Position numbers and translations under genes: made by a program. A stretch of 64,000 bases of DNA from Candidatus Endomicrobium procryptotermitis (lineage in GTDB: Bacteria; Elusimicrobiota; Endomicrobiia; Endomicrobiales; Endomicrobiaceae). Position 1 is the stretch's first letter. Each line of letters begins with the position of its first letter. This document shows positions 1-8,667 of this stretch, in pieces. The notes beneath the pieces are model-generated. The model worked only from the letters and a program-made list of their open reading frames with translations, was not told the DNA's origin and did not search any database. Location: assembly GCA_031279415.1 (NCBI GenBank), contig JAITIP010000038.1, positions 1 through 64,000 on the forward strand, written 5' to 3'.

Positions 1-120
1 TTGGCGTGAGTTAGGAGTTGATGTCAGAGCTTGGCGTGAGTTAGGAGTTGATGTCAGAGCTTGGCGTGAGTTAGGAGTTGATGTCAGAGCTTGGCGTGAG
101 TTAGGAGTTGATGTCAGATT
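1..120. repeat. Four tandem copies of a 30-bp unit
   Basis: Four head-to-tail copies of a 30-bp unit, identical except for the last two bases of the fourth. The unit is a multiple of three and in frame with the minus-strand phage gene, giving a 10-residue repeat (ALTSTPNSRQ). The array may continue beyond the window start. There are no spacers, so it is not a CRISPR array. Confidence 0.95.
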
Positions 121-2037
121 ACCTGCCGGGCGGATTGCAGCGACATTTAGCGCAGATGCGTTTTTTATACTTTCAATTACTTTTTGTTTTAAAGTCGCTG
201 GTAGTAAGTTATAACTGTCATCCGTAACGCTTGCCGCAAATACCTTATTACCTGCCGGGCGGATTGCATATGTATTAATACTATTAACAGCGGCACTTAG
301 CGCAGATGCGTTTTTTATACTTTCAATTACTTGTTGTTCTAAATCCTTTGGTGATGTTAAATATTTTGCTGTGGTGTCTTTACCATAACTTAAAAATTTT
401 TGATAAGTATTATCTATTGTTTTATTCATAAGTTTCTTTGGGTTCAAAAAAGCGCTCGGTTTTAGGGCTTGCCGTTGTGCTGTCATGCTGTTACCTAATA
501 GATTATTTAAATTTTCTATGGCTTGCCGTTCTTCAATAGCTCTGTTTTTAATGTTTTCAAAATTATCTATTTTTAATCCTTCCAATTTTCTTAAAACGCT
601 GTCATCAAACACGCGTCGTGAGACGTTTACCCCTTTACTTTTTGCGCCGTCGTCAAGGTCTTTAACAAGCTTTTCTCTTATACCTGTATAAAATGCCTTT
701 TGTTGATTTGGATCTAGGGTTTGTGCGAAATTTTTTATTTCTTCTCGGCTCATTTTATAAAAATTTCTTCCCCGTTCAAGTGCTTCTTCGAGCACTTTCA
801 TATCTGCAAATGCTTTTCTGGCTTGTGCATATTCTGGAACCACTGAATCAACAGCATTTAATAATTGTTCTTTTTCTTTCATTAACTGGCTGACATTTAA
901 CTTTTCACCATAATTAGTATATTTTGTTATATCATCATCAATTTTTTGTTTTACCAGATCCAAAATTCTGATATCATCGTCTGGAAGTCTTGCCCAGTCT
1001 TCAAATAACGGATCCTTTTTGATTTTTTTTATTAAAGATTGAGTATAAGGGGTTTGCTTAATATAAGGTATTCTTCCATAATTCATAGCTTTTTTATAAA
1101 TAGGTTCATAAACCTTTTTTGCGTCTTCTTGTATTTGATTTAATACTTCTATACTTCCTTTATTTCCAAAGTTCTTATCAATTAAATCATTAATATTATC
1201 TACTTGTTGGGTTTTACGTGTTTTTGAATAATCTTTATATATTTGTTTGGCTTTAGTGTTATGCAATCTTGAATATTCAGCCATTTCCATAATATTTTCA
1301 TCTGCAAAATCTAAAATTGCTTTTTTTTCATTAATAGACCTATCTATATTTTCTTTTCCGACGTGTTTTATAAACTTATTAAATTTATCTTTTTTTCCAA
1401 ATAACTTTTTAAAACCAACATATGCAGTGGGCATAAATCCACTCATTAGGGCACCCCCAGCACTGCCAAGACCTAAACCATTCAGAAAATCTTTTGCACT
1501 ATCCCAAGTCATTAAATTTTCATTATCTGTCCAGTTCCTCAACGCTGCATCTGCTCCGCCAAAAACAGCCCCGCTTTTGACATGCTGTTTAATAGTATCA
1601 GGGAATATCAAATGATTAGATGTAGAGCTTAATTTAAATAGTAATAAAGGTATTAAACTGCCTAAAATTTCAGCCCCGAGGGCTGTTTTTGGATAGTTTA
1701 AAGTAAAGTCATTTTTTACATCATTAAACTTTTTACGATCATTAATAAAAGCAGTATGCATGTCTTGATTTATATCTTTTGGGTTAAACTTAGCAGACAA
1801 CAAGGCATTTTTTAAAGCTCGAACAGAGCCGGTGGCCCCAGCTCCAATATCAGCCATATTATACATTAAACCTTCAGACATATTATTTAAAAATCCTTGA
1901 AAAGCATCTAATTTTCTAACCGGCTTAATGTCATTACTTTGTATAATATTAAGGATTTGATTTTCATTAAGATCAGCGGGGCCAGCCACTTCATATATAT
2001 CATTATCTAATCTTACTGTATATAGTTTTTCATTCAT
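1..2037 (-). CDS. Large phage internal virion/ejection-like protein, 3' end beyond window
   Basis: The reading frame is open from the ATG at 2037 to the window edge (679 codons, no stop), so the protein is C-terminally incomplete here. AGAGG lies 6-7 nt before the ATG. It is mostly helical and charged, with a glycine/alanine-rich hydrophobic stretch near residues 155-205. No enzyme motif was recognised. It is the last visible gene of the phage late run, after the tail and S74-domain genes, the place where podoviruses usually keep large internal or ejection proteins; the role is inferred from this position only. Two internal duplications sit near the cut end: a segment reading VIESIKNASALSA occurs twice, and four 10-residue repeats (ALTSTPNSRQ) run into the window edge. 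Confidence 0.7.
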   Translation of the reverse strand, partial: MNEKLYTVRLDNDIYEVAGPADLNENQILNIIQSNDIKPVRKLDAFQGFLNNMSEGLMYNMADIGAGATGSVRALKNALLSAKFNPKDINQDMHTAFINDRKKFNDVKNDFTLNYPKTALGAEILGSLIPLLLFKLSSTSNHLIFPDTIKQHVKSGAVFGGADAALRNWTDNENLMTWDSAKDFLNGLGLGSAGGALMSGFMPTAYVGFKKLFGKKDKFNKFIKHVGKENIDRSINEKKAILDFADENIMEMAEYSRLHNTKAKQIYKDYSKTRKTQQVDNINDLIDKNFGNKGSIEVLNQIQEDAKKVYEPIYKKAMNYGRIPYIKQTPYTQSLIKKIKKDPLFEDWARLPDDDIRILDLVKQKIDDDITKYTNYGEKLNVSQLMKEKEQLLNAVDSVVPEYAQARKAFADMKVLEEALERGRNFYKMSREEIKNFAQTLDPNQQKAFYTGIREKLVKDLDDGAKSKGVNVSRRVFDDSVLRKLEGLKIDNFENIKNRAIEERQAIENLNNLLGNSMTAQRQALKPSAFLNPKKLMNKTIDNTYQKFLSYGKDTTAKYLTSPKDLEQQVIESIKNASALSAAVNSINTYAIRPAGNKVFAASVTDDSYNLLPATLKQKVIESIKNASALNVAAIRPAGNLTSTPNSRQALTSTPNSRQALTSTPNSRQALTSTPNSRQ
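118..335. repeat. Imperfect direct duplication inside a phage gene
   Basis: A segment beginning TTACCTGCCGGGCGGATTGC occurs at about 118 and again at about 248. In both places it is followed by a shared stretch of about 40 bp containing TTAGCGCAGATGCG and a run ending in TTTCAATTAC. The second copy carries an insertion of roughly 20 bp. The duplication stays in frame and doubles a helix plus an AIRPAGN turn in the encoded protein. Confidence 0.8.
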
Positions 2038-2082
2038 TTTAAACCTCTTTAAAAACTTTTTTTTTTTATATATATTTTATAT

Positions 2083-2919
2083 ATGGAAACTCTTCTAGAT
2101 ATTATTCTTTTTTGTGGCGGCATATATTTTATTTATATTTGCTTAGACCTTCTTATTTATATTATAAGCCTTCTTTTTATAGCTTTTTTTAAACCTCTTT
2201 TCATTTATATATATGAAAATAGAATAGGATGTTTAATTATATGTTTAATTATATGTACAATTACTATATTAGGATTAATAGGTATATGTGGCACGCCTGA
2301 TCATTATATAATCAATTTATTAGTCGTAGTATTTTTTTTGCTGCTTTTACTATTCTTTTTTGTTTTCCCTACCAGCTATGAAGAAGAAAAAGAATATGAA
2401 ATAATTAAACAATGTTCTGAGGAAATTGAACAACTTAAAATCAAACTTGTTCAACTTCACAAAGAATTTGACAAAGATCTGAATCGTCAGCTCGTAGAAC
2501 TTAATAAATCATATGACCTTCAACCTATATATGACAAAATCTATTCCATACACGATCAAATTGATAAGAATTTTAAACAAATTGAAGACAGCTATGAAGA
2601 ACTAAAAGAACATTTTTATGAGAAAATTTATAAAAAAGAACGAATTATAAATAAAGGTACACAAATTAGTTATGCAATTTTAATGCTTATCCCTGAACTT
2701 ATACGGCTTAAAACTAAAAAAGACCCGGGAATTGAACAAATTATAAATAGCCTTACAGAATTTATACAACTTAAACTTAAATCTGAAGATCTTGTTAATG
2801 AACTTGTAGAGCTTAACTATAATACAGAAATTGAAGCACTGTCGGCAAAAGAGAAAAAGTATAAAGAATTAAAACCTAAAATCGACCAATTTTATAATAA
2901 AGTTAAAAAAATTTTATAA
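2083..2919 (+). CDS. Membrane-anchored coiled-coil protein, opposite-strand moron candidate
   Basis: 278 aa on the strand opposite to all neighbouring phage genes. Residues 1-95 are very hydrophobic and should form three or four membrane segments (about 4-40, 49-69, 75-95). The rest is charged and strongly helical, with coiled-coil character from about 105 to 275. No family was recognised. It sits between two late genes, and its last bases overlap the end of the convergent gene at 2914. No Shine-Dalgarno is visible; the upstream bases are a T/A-rich run with TATA-like tracts. An independently expressed cargo gene active in the lysogen, such as a superinfection-exclusion protein, would fit the orientation and membrane anchor, but this is inference. 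Confidence 0.7.
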   Translation: METLLDIILFCGGIYFIYICLDLLIYIISLLFIAFFKPLFIYIYENRIGCLIICLIICTITILGLIGICGTPDHYIINLLVVVFFLLLLLFFFVFPTSYEEEKEYEIIKQCSEEIEQLKIKLVQLHKEFDKDLNRQLVELNKSYDLQPIYDKIYSIHDQIDKNFKQIEDSYEELKEHFYEKIYKKERIINKGTQISYAILMLIPELIRLKTKKDPGIEQIINSLTEFIQLKLKSEDLVNELVELNYNTEIEALSAKEKKYKELKPKIDQFYNKVKKIL

Positions 2920-3732
2920 TTGCTTTTGTCTATTATCATCTTTCATAATTTGAAATTTAGGTTTTAACTTAGTTTTTAAAAAAGGAATTTTAAGACTGAC
3001 TCTTGACTTATTTATATAATCTGGATCTTCAATAATTTTTCTGATTGATTCTCCGTTTAATCCTTTTACTAATTGGTCTAGTGAACTTTTTCGCATTGCA
3101 TATAAATTTGCCCGTTTTTCAGCTTCAATTGCGGCTTCTTTTTCTTTTTGAATTTTTAAAAGAGCGGCTTTTAAGGATCGGGCATCTTTTTCCCTTTCAT
3201 ATTCCCAGAGCCTCTGCTGTTTTTCTATATCCCATTTATTTGCCTTAACTTTTTCCCCGCTCTGCCATTGTCTGTCAATATCCTGCAGTTCTCTATCTCT
3301 TCTATCGTTTAAAATGGCTCTAGCCAATTCGCTGTCATATTCAGCTATTGCGTACGGGTCTTGACTTTGGAGTACCTGCCGTTTTTTTGCGTCTGCAAGT
3401 GCCTTCAGTAATGTCATTTTTTTTATTTGGCGCTCTTGAGCTTTGCGCTGCTGCATTGAATTAATTCCGTTTAATAGTCCAAACAATACAGTATTCATAG
3501 GTGCTGATTTTCCCAAAAAACCATTATTGTTTCTTTGGCTTCCAGCCGCAAGCATAGCAAGGGCTGTAGTATAATCTGGCGCTGTTTCTTCTTCATAAAA
3601 TCCGTCTGGAATATATTGCGGCTGTTGATTATAAGCGTCTGGTTCAATATATTGCTGAGAGGCTAAACTGTCGGAATTTTTAGAATTTGCCGTATTTATG
3701 TTCATTAACAGTGCCTGCAAAAGTTTATTCAT
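2914..3732 (-). CDS. Phage coiled-coil structural protein
   Basis: 272 aa from the ATG at 3732, preceded by GGGGTGAT. An in-frame GTG three codons upstream is less well placed. The N-terminal third is rich in Q, N and Y, including a QYIEPDAYNQQPQYIPDG segment. From about residue 90 the sequence is charged and helical (repeated K, R, E, Q and A), giving a long predicted coiled coil to about residue 215. No family was recognised. It overlaps the end of the S74-domain gene by a few bases and so belongs to the late operon; a minor virion or internal protein is the likeliest role. Confidence 0.65.
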   Translation of the reverse strand: MNKLLQALLMNINTANSKNSDSLASQQYIEPDAYNQQPQYIPDGFYEEETAPDYTTALAMLAAGSQRNNNGFLGKSAPMNTVLFGLLNGINSMQQRKAQERQIKKMTLLKALADAKKRQVLQSQDPYAIAEYDSELARAILNDRRDRELQDIDRQWQSGEKVKANKWDIEKQQRLWEYEREKDARSLKAALLKIQKEKEAAIEAEKRANLYAMRKSSLDQLVKGLNGESIRKIIEDPDYINKSRVSLKIPFLKTKLKPKFQIMKDDNRQKQL

Positions 3733-5008
3733 TATAATCACCCCGCTTGTACTCTTGTGGAATTTCCTGCTCTACTATTTGTTCATTTCCGTCGGGACGC
3801 TGGGGATCATATTGATTTATTTCTTCTCTATCGGACGGCATCTGTAATGCTAAATCATAGTTGACAAGTAAAAGCCCTTCAGAATCTTCGCTGACGGCAT
3901 AAGGCATTAATTCTTTTACTTCCTGAGCTATTAATCCTATCTTTGTAATATTTTCGCCTATGAAATTAAACTTATAAACTGTTAGACCATTATAGAGCTT
4001 TCCGATAGGCTCAATATTTTCCTTCATACGTACATCGCTGTAAAATGTGTTTAAATTAGGGTTATATTGTCCACTGCTGTATGTATAAGATGGATTAACG
4101 CTGGAAGTATTATTGAGATAGTTATTTAAATAGGAGCCGCTGCCATAATTATAATCCAGCTTTGATGTAGGATTATAATTAGCAAAAGAAGAATTATTAT
4201 TAGAGCCTTTAATGGCACTAATTATGGACGGTATAGCACTAGCAAGGGCGCCAATGCTGGCTGCTTGTGATTGCTGATTAGCCTGCTGCTGTGCAAGTGT
4301 AGAACTATATGTTGGGTTTACTGAAGTGCTGTTTGTTAAATTATAATCTGATGTAGGATTATTAATGCTTTGGTTAATAGAATTATATAAATTGATAAGT
4401 GCGCCCAGTTCTGAAATTTTTGTTTGATTTCCTGTTAATACAGCTTGATTTGCGGCTGTTAAATTAGCATCGTATTGAGTATTATATAAATCCTGCATTG
4501 CTCTTTTATAAGCTTCGCTGCCAACGGGAATACCTTGATTTACAAGTTTAGTCTGCAAATCTGTTAAATTTTTTTCAAAGGCTGGAGTATTATAACGCTG
4601 GAAACTTTCATAAACAGCGTCTTCAGCCCTTTTTGCCGCTTTATCTCCATAATCAGCGTTTAATTCTTTTAGTAAATTAACAACTGAATCATATTTAGCC
4701 TGTTCAGTTGGGCTCAAAGTTATGTTTAATTTACGTGTGCCGTCATTAATTGAGCCAGTCCAATCGACGGTTCCATAAGGACTATTTAAAGCGTATTGGG
4801 TCATTTCAATAGCTTTAGCTTGATTTGCTACATCTTTTGATGCGTCATATTCTTGTGGTCCTAGTCCTAAAACATCGTCATTTAACCAATCATGAAGTCC
4901 TATAAATCCGGCAATGGCGCCGCCTAATGCGCCCCAGCCTCCGCCAAAGCTGCCTCCAGCCGCTGCACCTCTTGCGGCACCCTGCAAACCTCCAAATTGA
5001 TAAGCCAT
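3725..5008 (-). CDS. Phage protein with C-terminal S74 autoproteolytic chaperone domain
   Basis: 427 aa, with GGAGAA upstream of the ATG at 5008. The N-terminus is a glycine/alanine-rich segment (residues 5-40). The middle is helical and then low-complexity (N, S, Y, Q repeats, about 205-320). Residues 324-390 match the peptidase S74/intramolecular chaperone domain: SDVRMKENI, then IGLIAQEVKELMPYAV and LLVNYDLA. In this family the serine of the SDxRxK motif (Ser324) and the following lysine carry out self-cleavage after trimer folding. The domain is followed by about 37 extra residues. S74 domains usually release from tail spikes or fibres; here it is attached to a protein with an internal-virion-like N-terminus. 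Confidence 0.8.
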   Translation of the reverse strand: MAYQFGGLQGAARGAAAGGSFGGGWGALGGAIAGFIGLHDWLNDDVLGLGPQEYDASKDVANQAKAIEMTQYALNSPYGTVDWTGSINDGTRKLNITLSPTEQAKYDSVVNLLKELNADYGDKAAKRAEDAVYESFQRYNTPAFEKNLTDLQTKLVNQGIPVGSEAYKRAMQDLYNTQYDANLTAANQAVLTGNQTKISELGALINLYNSINQSINNPTSDYNLTNSTSVNPTYSSTLAQQQANQQSQAASIGALASAIPSIISAIKGSNNNSSFANYNPTSKLDYNYGSGSYLNNYLNNTSSVNPSYTYSSGQYNPNLNTFYSDVRMKENIEPIGKLYNGLTVYKFNFIGENITKIGLIAQEVKELMPYAVSEDSEGLLLVNYDLALQMPSDREEINQYDPQRPDGNEQIVEQEIPQEYKRGDYNE

Positions 5009-5037
5009 TTTTTTTTCTCCATTAATTAAATATTATT

Positions 5038-6606
5038 TTATTTCTCAGTCTCAAAAGTTATTATATTAGAAAGCCATTTAAACGTTGAACTATTTTTTAT
5101 TAATCTTATTCCAATAGAACCTTTTACCCCTGGTTTACCATTAATTATAGTTATACTTTGATATATATTTTCCTCTTGTGCCCAATGGCTAATATCCCAG
5201 ACTGCTTGATCCCAGGGGGTTTCAATAATGACATTATTATAAACATCAGAAGAGGAAATGGGAGTAGAATAATCAACACTAAAATTTATTTGATAATTTA
5301 TTTTTGATTCTGAGAACTGTATAATTTTTAATGTTCCCCAGCGTTTTAACTGTGGATATCCAAAATCAGTGTAAGCAGACTGGCAATAACTCATAATAGG
5401 TTTACCGTTATCGCTTAACCCGTCGAAGAGTCTAAATATTGCGGGTTTTAAACTGCCATCTAATTTATTTTGGTCGTAACCGCAAAAATATACATCGGAA
5501 CCCAGCGGAGCAATAGATTTAATATTAATTCCAGTAAACTTGCACCAAGCGCCGGAGCGGCAATTCATAACATGCTGAATGCTTTTATAATTATTTAAAG
5601 GAACGTTTATAATCATTAAATCTTTGGAATTTAAATATAATATTTGCCAATCAGCAAGGTCGAAACTATTTTTTAAAGTTTTAAATTCGCCGTTAATTTT
5701 ATCACTAAAAGCAACAGCATTACTGGCAAAAGCAACACTTAAAACGGCGCTTAACGGGAAATAACCGTCTTTAGTAATTAAAATGACATTACCTGCCAGT
5801 TGTGTATTATTATTTATTCCAATAACACTAGGAATATTATAAATACCTCTTAGAGCCCAAGCTTCCATATCAGAGGGGTCGGTGCCGTCGTAAATAAAAC
5901 ATTCACCTTGATTAGTTACAACAATAAATAAATTATTTTGACCTTGTCCGCCCTGCTGTGTCCAGTTAGCAATGGCAGCAATTTTACCGCCTTTGGTGGC
6001 AACTTGACTTAAATCAAAACAAACTAAAGGTCCGGAGATATTGCCTGCATCTTGTGTGTACCAAAGTTTTAAAGAATCTTTTTGAGCAAAAAATAAACGG
6101 TTTTTAAAAATAGTTACTAAAAATAAAGACTGCAAATTTAAAGGCGGAATGTCGGATATAGGATAAAAAGGGGCATTAACTATTTCATTCCCGTCGTAAA
6201 CCTGAGGAAGATCCTGTCCGTTTACTATAAATAAACGTTCTTTATAAAGGGTGCTTTGCCATTTATTATTAATTAAATTTTCTTTTATAAGTTTTAATTG
6301 AGGAGTTGGAGAAGTTGGATTAAATATATATAACTTTCCTGACATTCCCACCAGCAGTTCATGAATATCAGCAACTTCATACGGTATTAAACTTTCGGCA
6401 AGAGTGGAAGTTTCAATAATTTCCCTATATCCGGGTCGCTGTTCAATATAAGTTTCATATGGAATAAAATTATCCATAATAATGGCGTCATTAGGGTTCA
6501 TATTAGCTACATTATCTCTAAGATTAAGGCCGCCCGTTGGACATGGTATGGTTACAGTAATATTTTTTCGATGTCTATCATTATTTTTTATAGGCTGTCT
6601 AAGCAT
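5038..6606 (-). CDS. Phage DNA-stabilisation / tail protein, podovirus type
   Basis: 522 aa, AAGGAA before the ATG at 6606. The N-terminal region (residues 18-65) carries the pattern PTGGLNLRDNVANM followed by DAIIMDNFIPYETYIEQRPG, which I recognise from a widespread phage family lying next to tail adaptor genes and often annotated as packaged-DNA-stabilisation or tail proteins. The rest looks like a beta-rich, propeller-like repeat structure with many aromatic and hydrophobic strands (for example LFIVVTNQGECFIYDG). It sits between the tail-adaptor-like gene and the S74-domain gene, consistent with a head-closure or tail hub function; the exact part is inferred. Confidence 0.7.
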   Translation of the reverse strand: MLRQPIKNNDRHRKNITVTIPCPTGGLNLRDNVANMNPNDAIIMDNFIPYETYIEQRPGYREIIETSTLAESLIPYEVADIHELLVGMSGKLYIFNPTSPTPQLKLIKENLINNKWQSTLYKERLFIVNGQDLPQVYDGNEIVNAPFYPISDIPPLNLQSLFLVTIFKNRLFFAQKDSLKLWYTQDAGNISGPLVCFDLSQVATKGGKIAAIANWTQQGGQGQNNLFIVVTNQGECFIYDGTDPSDMEAWALRGIYNIPSVIGINNNTQLAGNVILITKDGYFPLSAVLSVAFASNAVAFSDKINGEFKTLKNSFDLADWQILYLNSKDLMIINVPLNNYKSIQHVMNCRSGAWCKFTGINIKSIAPLGSDVYFCGYDQNKLDGSLKPAIFRLFDGLSDNGKPIMSYCQSAYTDFGYPQLKRWGTLKIIQFSESKINYQINFSVDYSTPISSSDVYNNVIIETPWDQAVWDISHWAQEENIYQSITIINGKPGVKGSIGIRLIKNSSTFKWLSNIITFETEK

Positions 6607-6665
6607 TATATTTATTCCTTAACCCTGTCATTGCCGGCTTGACCCGCAATCTATCGTTGCCGTTA

Positions 6666-7397
6666 CTAGTAACCAATATTGTTATCGGGAATATTTGCTA
6701 TAACTTTTCCTGAAGTATTGGCAGCCTCTTTAATTCTTCTTGCATTGCTGTCAATACTCTTTTCTATTTCGAGACAATTTTGATATTCTCTAAAACTTTC
6801 AGCATAATCAAAGCCCATTTCATTTTTATATTTAAATATTAAACCTAATAGCAAAAGATGTGATTCAATTTCGCTTTTATCGCTGTCTTGCGTGAAATAT
6901 TCTTTAATGAGCAAATTATTTTCTTCATCAAAATTATATACGCCGCTTTTACTTTTATAAAAAAAACTTATTTTTGAATATAAAGAAGGATGTGGCATAA
7001 ACAGAATATGATTATTTTGCAAAATAAAATTTTCAGATATAGATGATGATGTCATGTTAATTCTATAAGCTATATACTTATCGTATGTTATGCTGTTAAT
7101 AGTTTTTTGTTGTGTTTCATTATAAATATAATCTGTTATAAAAGATTTAAAGCCTGGCGCAATAAGTTCTAGATTATACCCGTCTAAGACTGAATTATAT
7201 GCGGTTTGTTTATCAGCGGAAAATTGGCAAAATTTAACCATCTTTTGCCACTGATAGTCCATTAATATTTGTTCGAGAGAGCGGTTAAGCAATCCTAACA
7301 GCCGAAGGATTGTATAATCCTGAGTATTATTAATTGAACGTGGTGCAGAAAATCCTAAAGTCAAACAAGCCTGCTGGATTATTTCTAAACAATTCAT
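6666..7397 (-). CDS. Tail adaptor / head-tail connector-like protein
   Basis: 243 aa, with GAGGGGAA just upstream of the ATG at 7397. The start (EIIQQACLTLGFSAPRSI) and an early WQKMVKF segment resemble the P22 gp4/T7 gp11-like adaptor proteins of podoviruses, which dock on the portal and close the head after packaging. The remainder is mixed alpha/beta with conserved-looking DGYNLELIAPGFKSF. It lies between the small head proteins and the stabilisation/tail gene, as expected of a connector. Assignment rests on weak motif similarity plus position. Confidence 0.55.
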   Translation of the reverse strand: MNCLEIIQQACLTLGFSAPRSINNTQDYTILRLLGLLNRSLEQILMDYQWQKMVKFCQFSADKQTAYNSVLDGYNLELIAPGFKSFITDYIYNETQQKTINSITYDKYIAYRINMTSSSISENFILQNNHILFMPHPSLYSKISFFYKSKSGVYNFDEENNLLIKEYFTQDSDKSEIESHLLLLGLIFKYKNEMGFDYAESFREYQNCLEIEKSIDSNARRIKEAANTSGKVIANIPDNNIGY

Positions 7398-7432
7398 AAA
7401 TTCCCCTCATAAATTCCCCCTGTCGTTGTTAA

Positions 7433-7640
7433 GCAGAGCCGTTCTAACCTGCCGTCCGCAAGGACTGCTGCCTGCTAAGGCTGCCGTCCGCAAGGACTGC
7501 TGCCTGCTAGGGCTTGCGCCCCTTTATTATTGCGGCTTCCAACTGCTAGGGCTTGCCGTTTTAACCTGCTGCCTGCTAAGGCTGCCGTCCGCAAGGACTG
7601 CAGAGCCGTTCTAACCTGCTGCCCGCAAGGGCTGCTAGCC
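7433..7640. repeat. Mini-hairpin repeat cluster 1
   Basis: GC-rich block filling the gap between the adaptor gene and the small head-protein gene. It contains 12-nt mini-hairpins with GCAA or GCTA loops: GTCCGCAAGGAC (7454-7465, 7486-7497), GCCTGCTAAGGC (7470-7481), GCCTGCTAGGGC (7502-7513), the inverted form GGGCTTGCGCCC (7510-7521) and GCCCGCAAGGGC (7621-7632). Successive hairpins in the first run start exactly 16 nt apart, separated by TGCT or TGCC. A linker module AGCCGTTCTAACCTGC occurs twice. Confidence 0.9.
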
Positions 7641-7940
7641 ATTTGAGCTGGTGCTGGATGGTGTGCCGAAATTTTCAGTAAGCTCGATAAATCCGTAATT
7701 ATTTGCGGCAATAGGATAAATGGCCTTTCCTGTTGATCCTGCTTGTGCGGCCTGTCCTGTTGCTGTAAAAGATGCGCTGACAACAACCCATTGAACTGCT
7801 GTAATATTTGAGGCGGCTTTTACATATTCCACAATTTTACCGTCGGTTGTTCTACCTTTGGTACCGAGTTCAAATTGCATTGTATCAGTTGCTGCTAAAT
7901 TGTTTGCACCAATTATTGTGCTTATGGATTTATTGCTCAT
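7635..7940 (-). CDS. Small phage head protein (decoration-like)
   Basis: 101 aa from the ATG at 7940, chosen because AAGGAG lies 8 nt upstream; a longer in-frame extension would overlap the previous gene's coiled coil. The sequence SIIGANNLAATDTMQFELGT followed by GRTTDGKIVEYVKAA resembles a common small protein next to podovirus capsid genes, with alternating hydrophobic strands typical of a beta-rich decoration or head-fibre protein. It is five bases downstream of the preceding gene. Its last codons border repeat cluster 1, and the GTPSSTSSNG tail may derive from repeat encroachment. Confidence 0.6.
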   Translation of the reverse strand: MSNKSISTIIGANNLAATDTMQFELGTKGRTTDGKIVEYVKAASNITAVQWVVVSASFTATGQAAQAGSTGKAIYPIAANNYGFIELTENFGTPSSTSSNG

Positions 7941-7944
7941 TTTT

Positions 7945-8415
7945 TTAATTCTCCTTATTTTTTGTAATTTTTTCAAGCTTTTTTGTAAGATTTTCATTAT
8001 TTTTTGTAATTTCTTCAAGCTTTTTTGTAAGATTTTCATTATTTTTTGTAAGTTGATCTAAAGCATTTTTTGTGTCATCCAGTTCCTTTTTAGTTTGGGA
8101 GGCGGCTTCATTAGCGCCCACAACAACTTTACCTGGATTATTTATAAACGATTGCCAAGCGTCTGCAAACCTTTTTTTTAATGTTTCGCTTTTCTCATCT
8201 TTATCTAAAATCTCATGGCTTACAATATCTTTAACAGCGCCTGTTTGTACGGTGATATTTAATAAAATGCGCTTTTTAAAAATCTGTTTGCCGCTTTTTT
8301 TTGACTGCCATATATCAAGTGTTTCTTCCTCAATAAAACAGCCTAAAACATTTTCTATGTGTTTACCTGATTCAATTGCTGGATAATATGGGGTCTGGGT
8401 AAAAATTTTAGCCAT
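7945..8415 (-). CDS. Phage protein with C-terminal coiled-coil repeats
   Basis: 156 aa from the ATG at 8415, which has a strong AGGAGGAG 8 nt upstream; the longer frame starting further right would read through repeat sequence. The N-terminal 95 residues are globular and unrecognised. The C-terminal part is a coiled coil built from 14-residue repeats (ENLTKKLEEITKNN, then a near-identical copy), visible in DNA as a 42-bp duplication near 7965-8055. It lies between the capsid gene and the small head-protein gene. Its 5' end is duplicated upstream as a broken copy. Confidence 0.65.
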   Translation of the reverse strand: MAKIFTQTPYYPAIESGKHIENVLGCFIEEETLDIWQSKKSGKQIFKKRILLNITVQTGAVKDIVSHEILDKDEKSETLKKRFADAWQSFINNPGKVVVGANEAASQTKKELDDTKNALDQLTKNNENLTKKLEEITKNNENLTKKLEKITKNKEN

Positions 8416-8667
8416 TTTGCTTATTCTCCTCCTAATATTACGCTGTTCTAACTTGAGTGCGCAAGTAGTGCTTGCACACTGCAAAGGACTGGCACATTTT
8501 TTTGACTGCCATATATCAAGTGTTCCTTCCTCAATAAAACAGCCTAAAACATTTTCTATGTGTTTTTACCTGATTCAATTGCTGGATAATATGGGGTCTG
8601 GGTAAAAATTTTAGCCATTTTGCTTATTCTCCTCCTAATATTACGCCGTTCTAACTTGAGTGCGCAA
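8294..8667. repeat. Tandem duplication of a gene start plus flanking repeat
   Basis: A segment of about 170 bp (8294-8465) recurs at about 8496-8667 with only a few differences. It includes the first codons, Shine-Dalgarno and upstream region of the 156-aa phage gene. About 30 bp of mini-hairpin material separates the copies (GTGCTTGCACAC lies there), and both copies end at GAGTGCGCAAG, suggesting recombination between hairpin repeats. Confidence 0.85.
8498..8618 (-). pseudogene. Truncated duplicate 5' end of the 156-aa phage gene
   Basis: The duplicated start codon (8616-8618) and its AGGAGGAG ribosome site are intact. A two-base insertion shifts the frame, so translation would stop after about 20 residues (MAKIFTQTPYYPAIESGKNT). 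Beyond that the sequence matches the parent gene in another frame and then ends in repeat DNA. Confidence 0.8.

Noticed and set aside
1-120. CRISPR-like array
   Set aside because: Four 30-bp units are directly adjacent with no spacers and are in frame with a phage gene; no cas gene is present.
7635-8484. Longer N-terminal extensions of the two small head-region genes
   Set aside because: The extensions read through coiled-coil or repeat DNA of the neighbour, while internal ATGs have strong ribosome sites.
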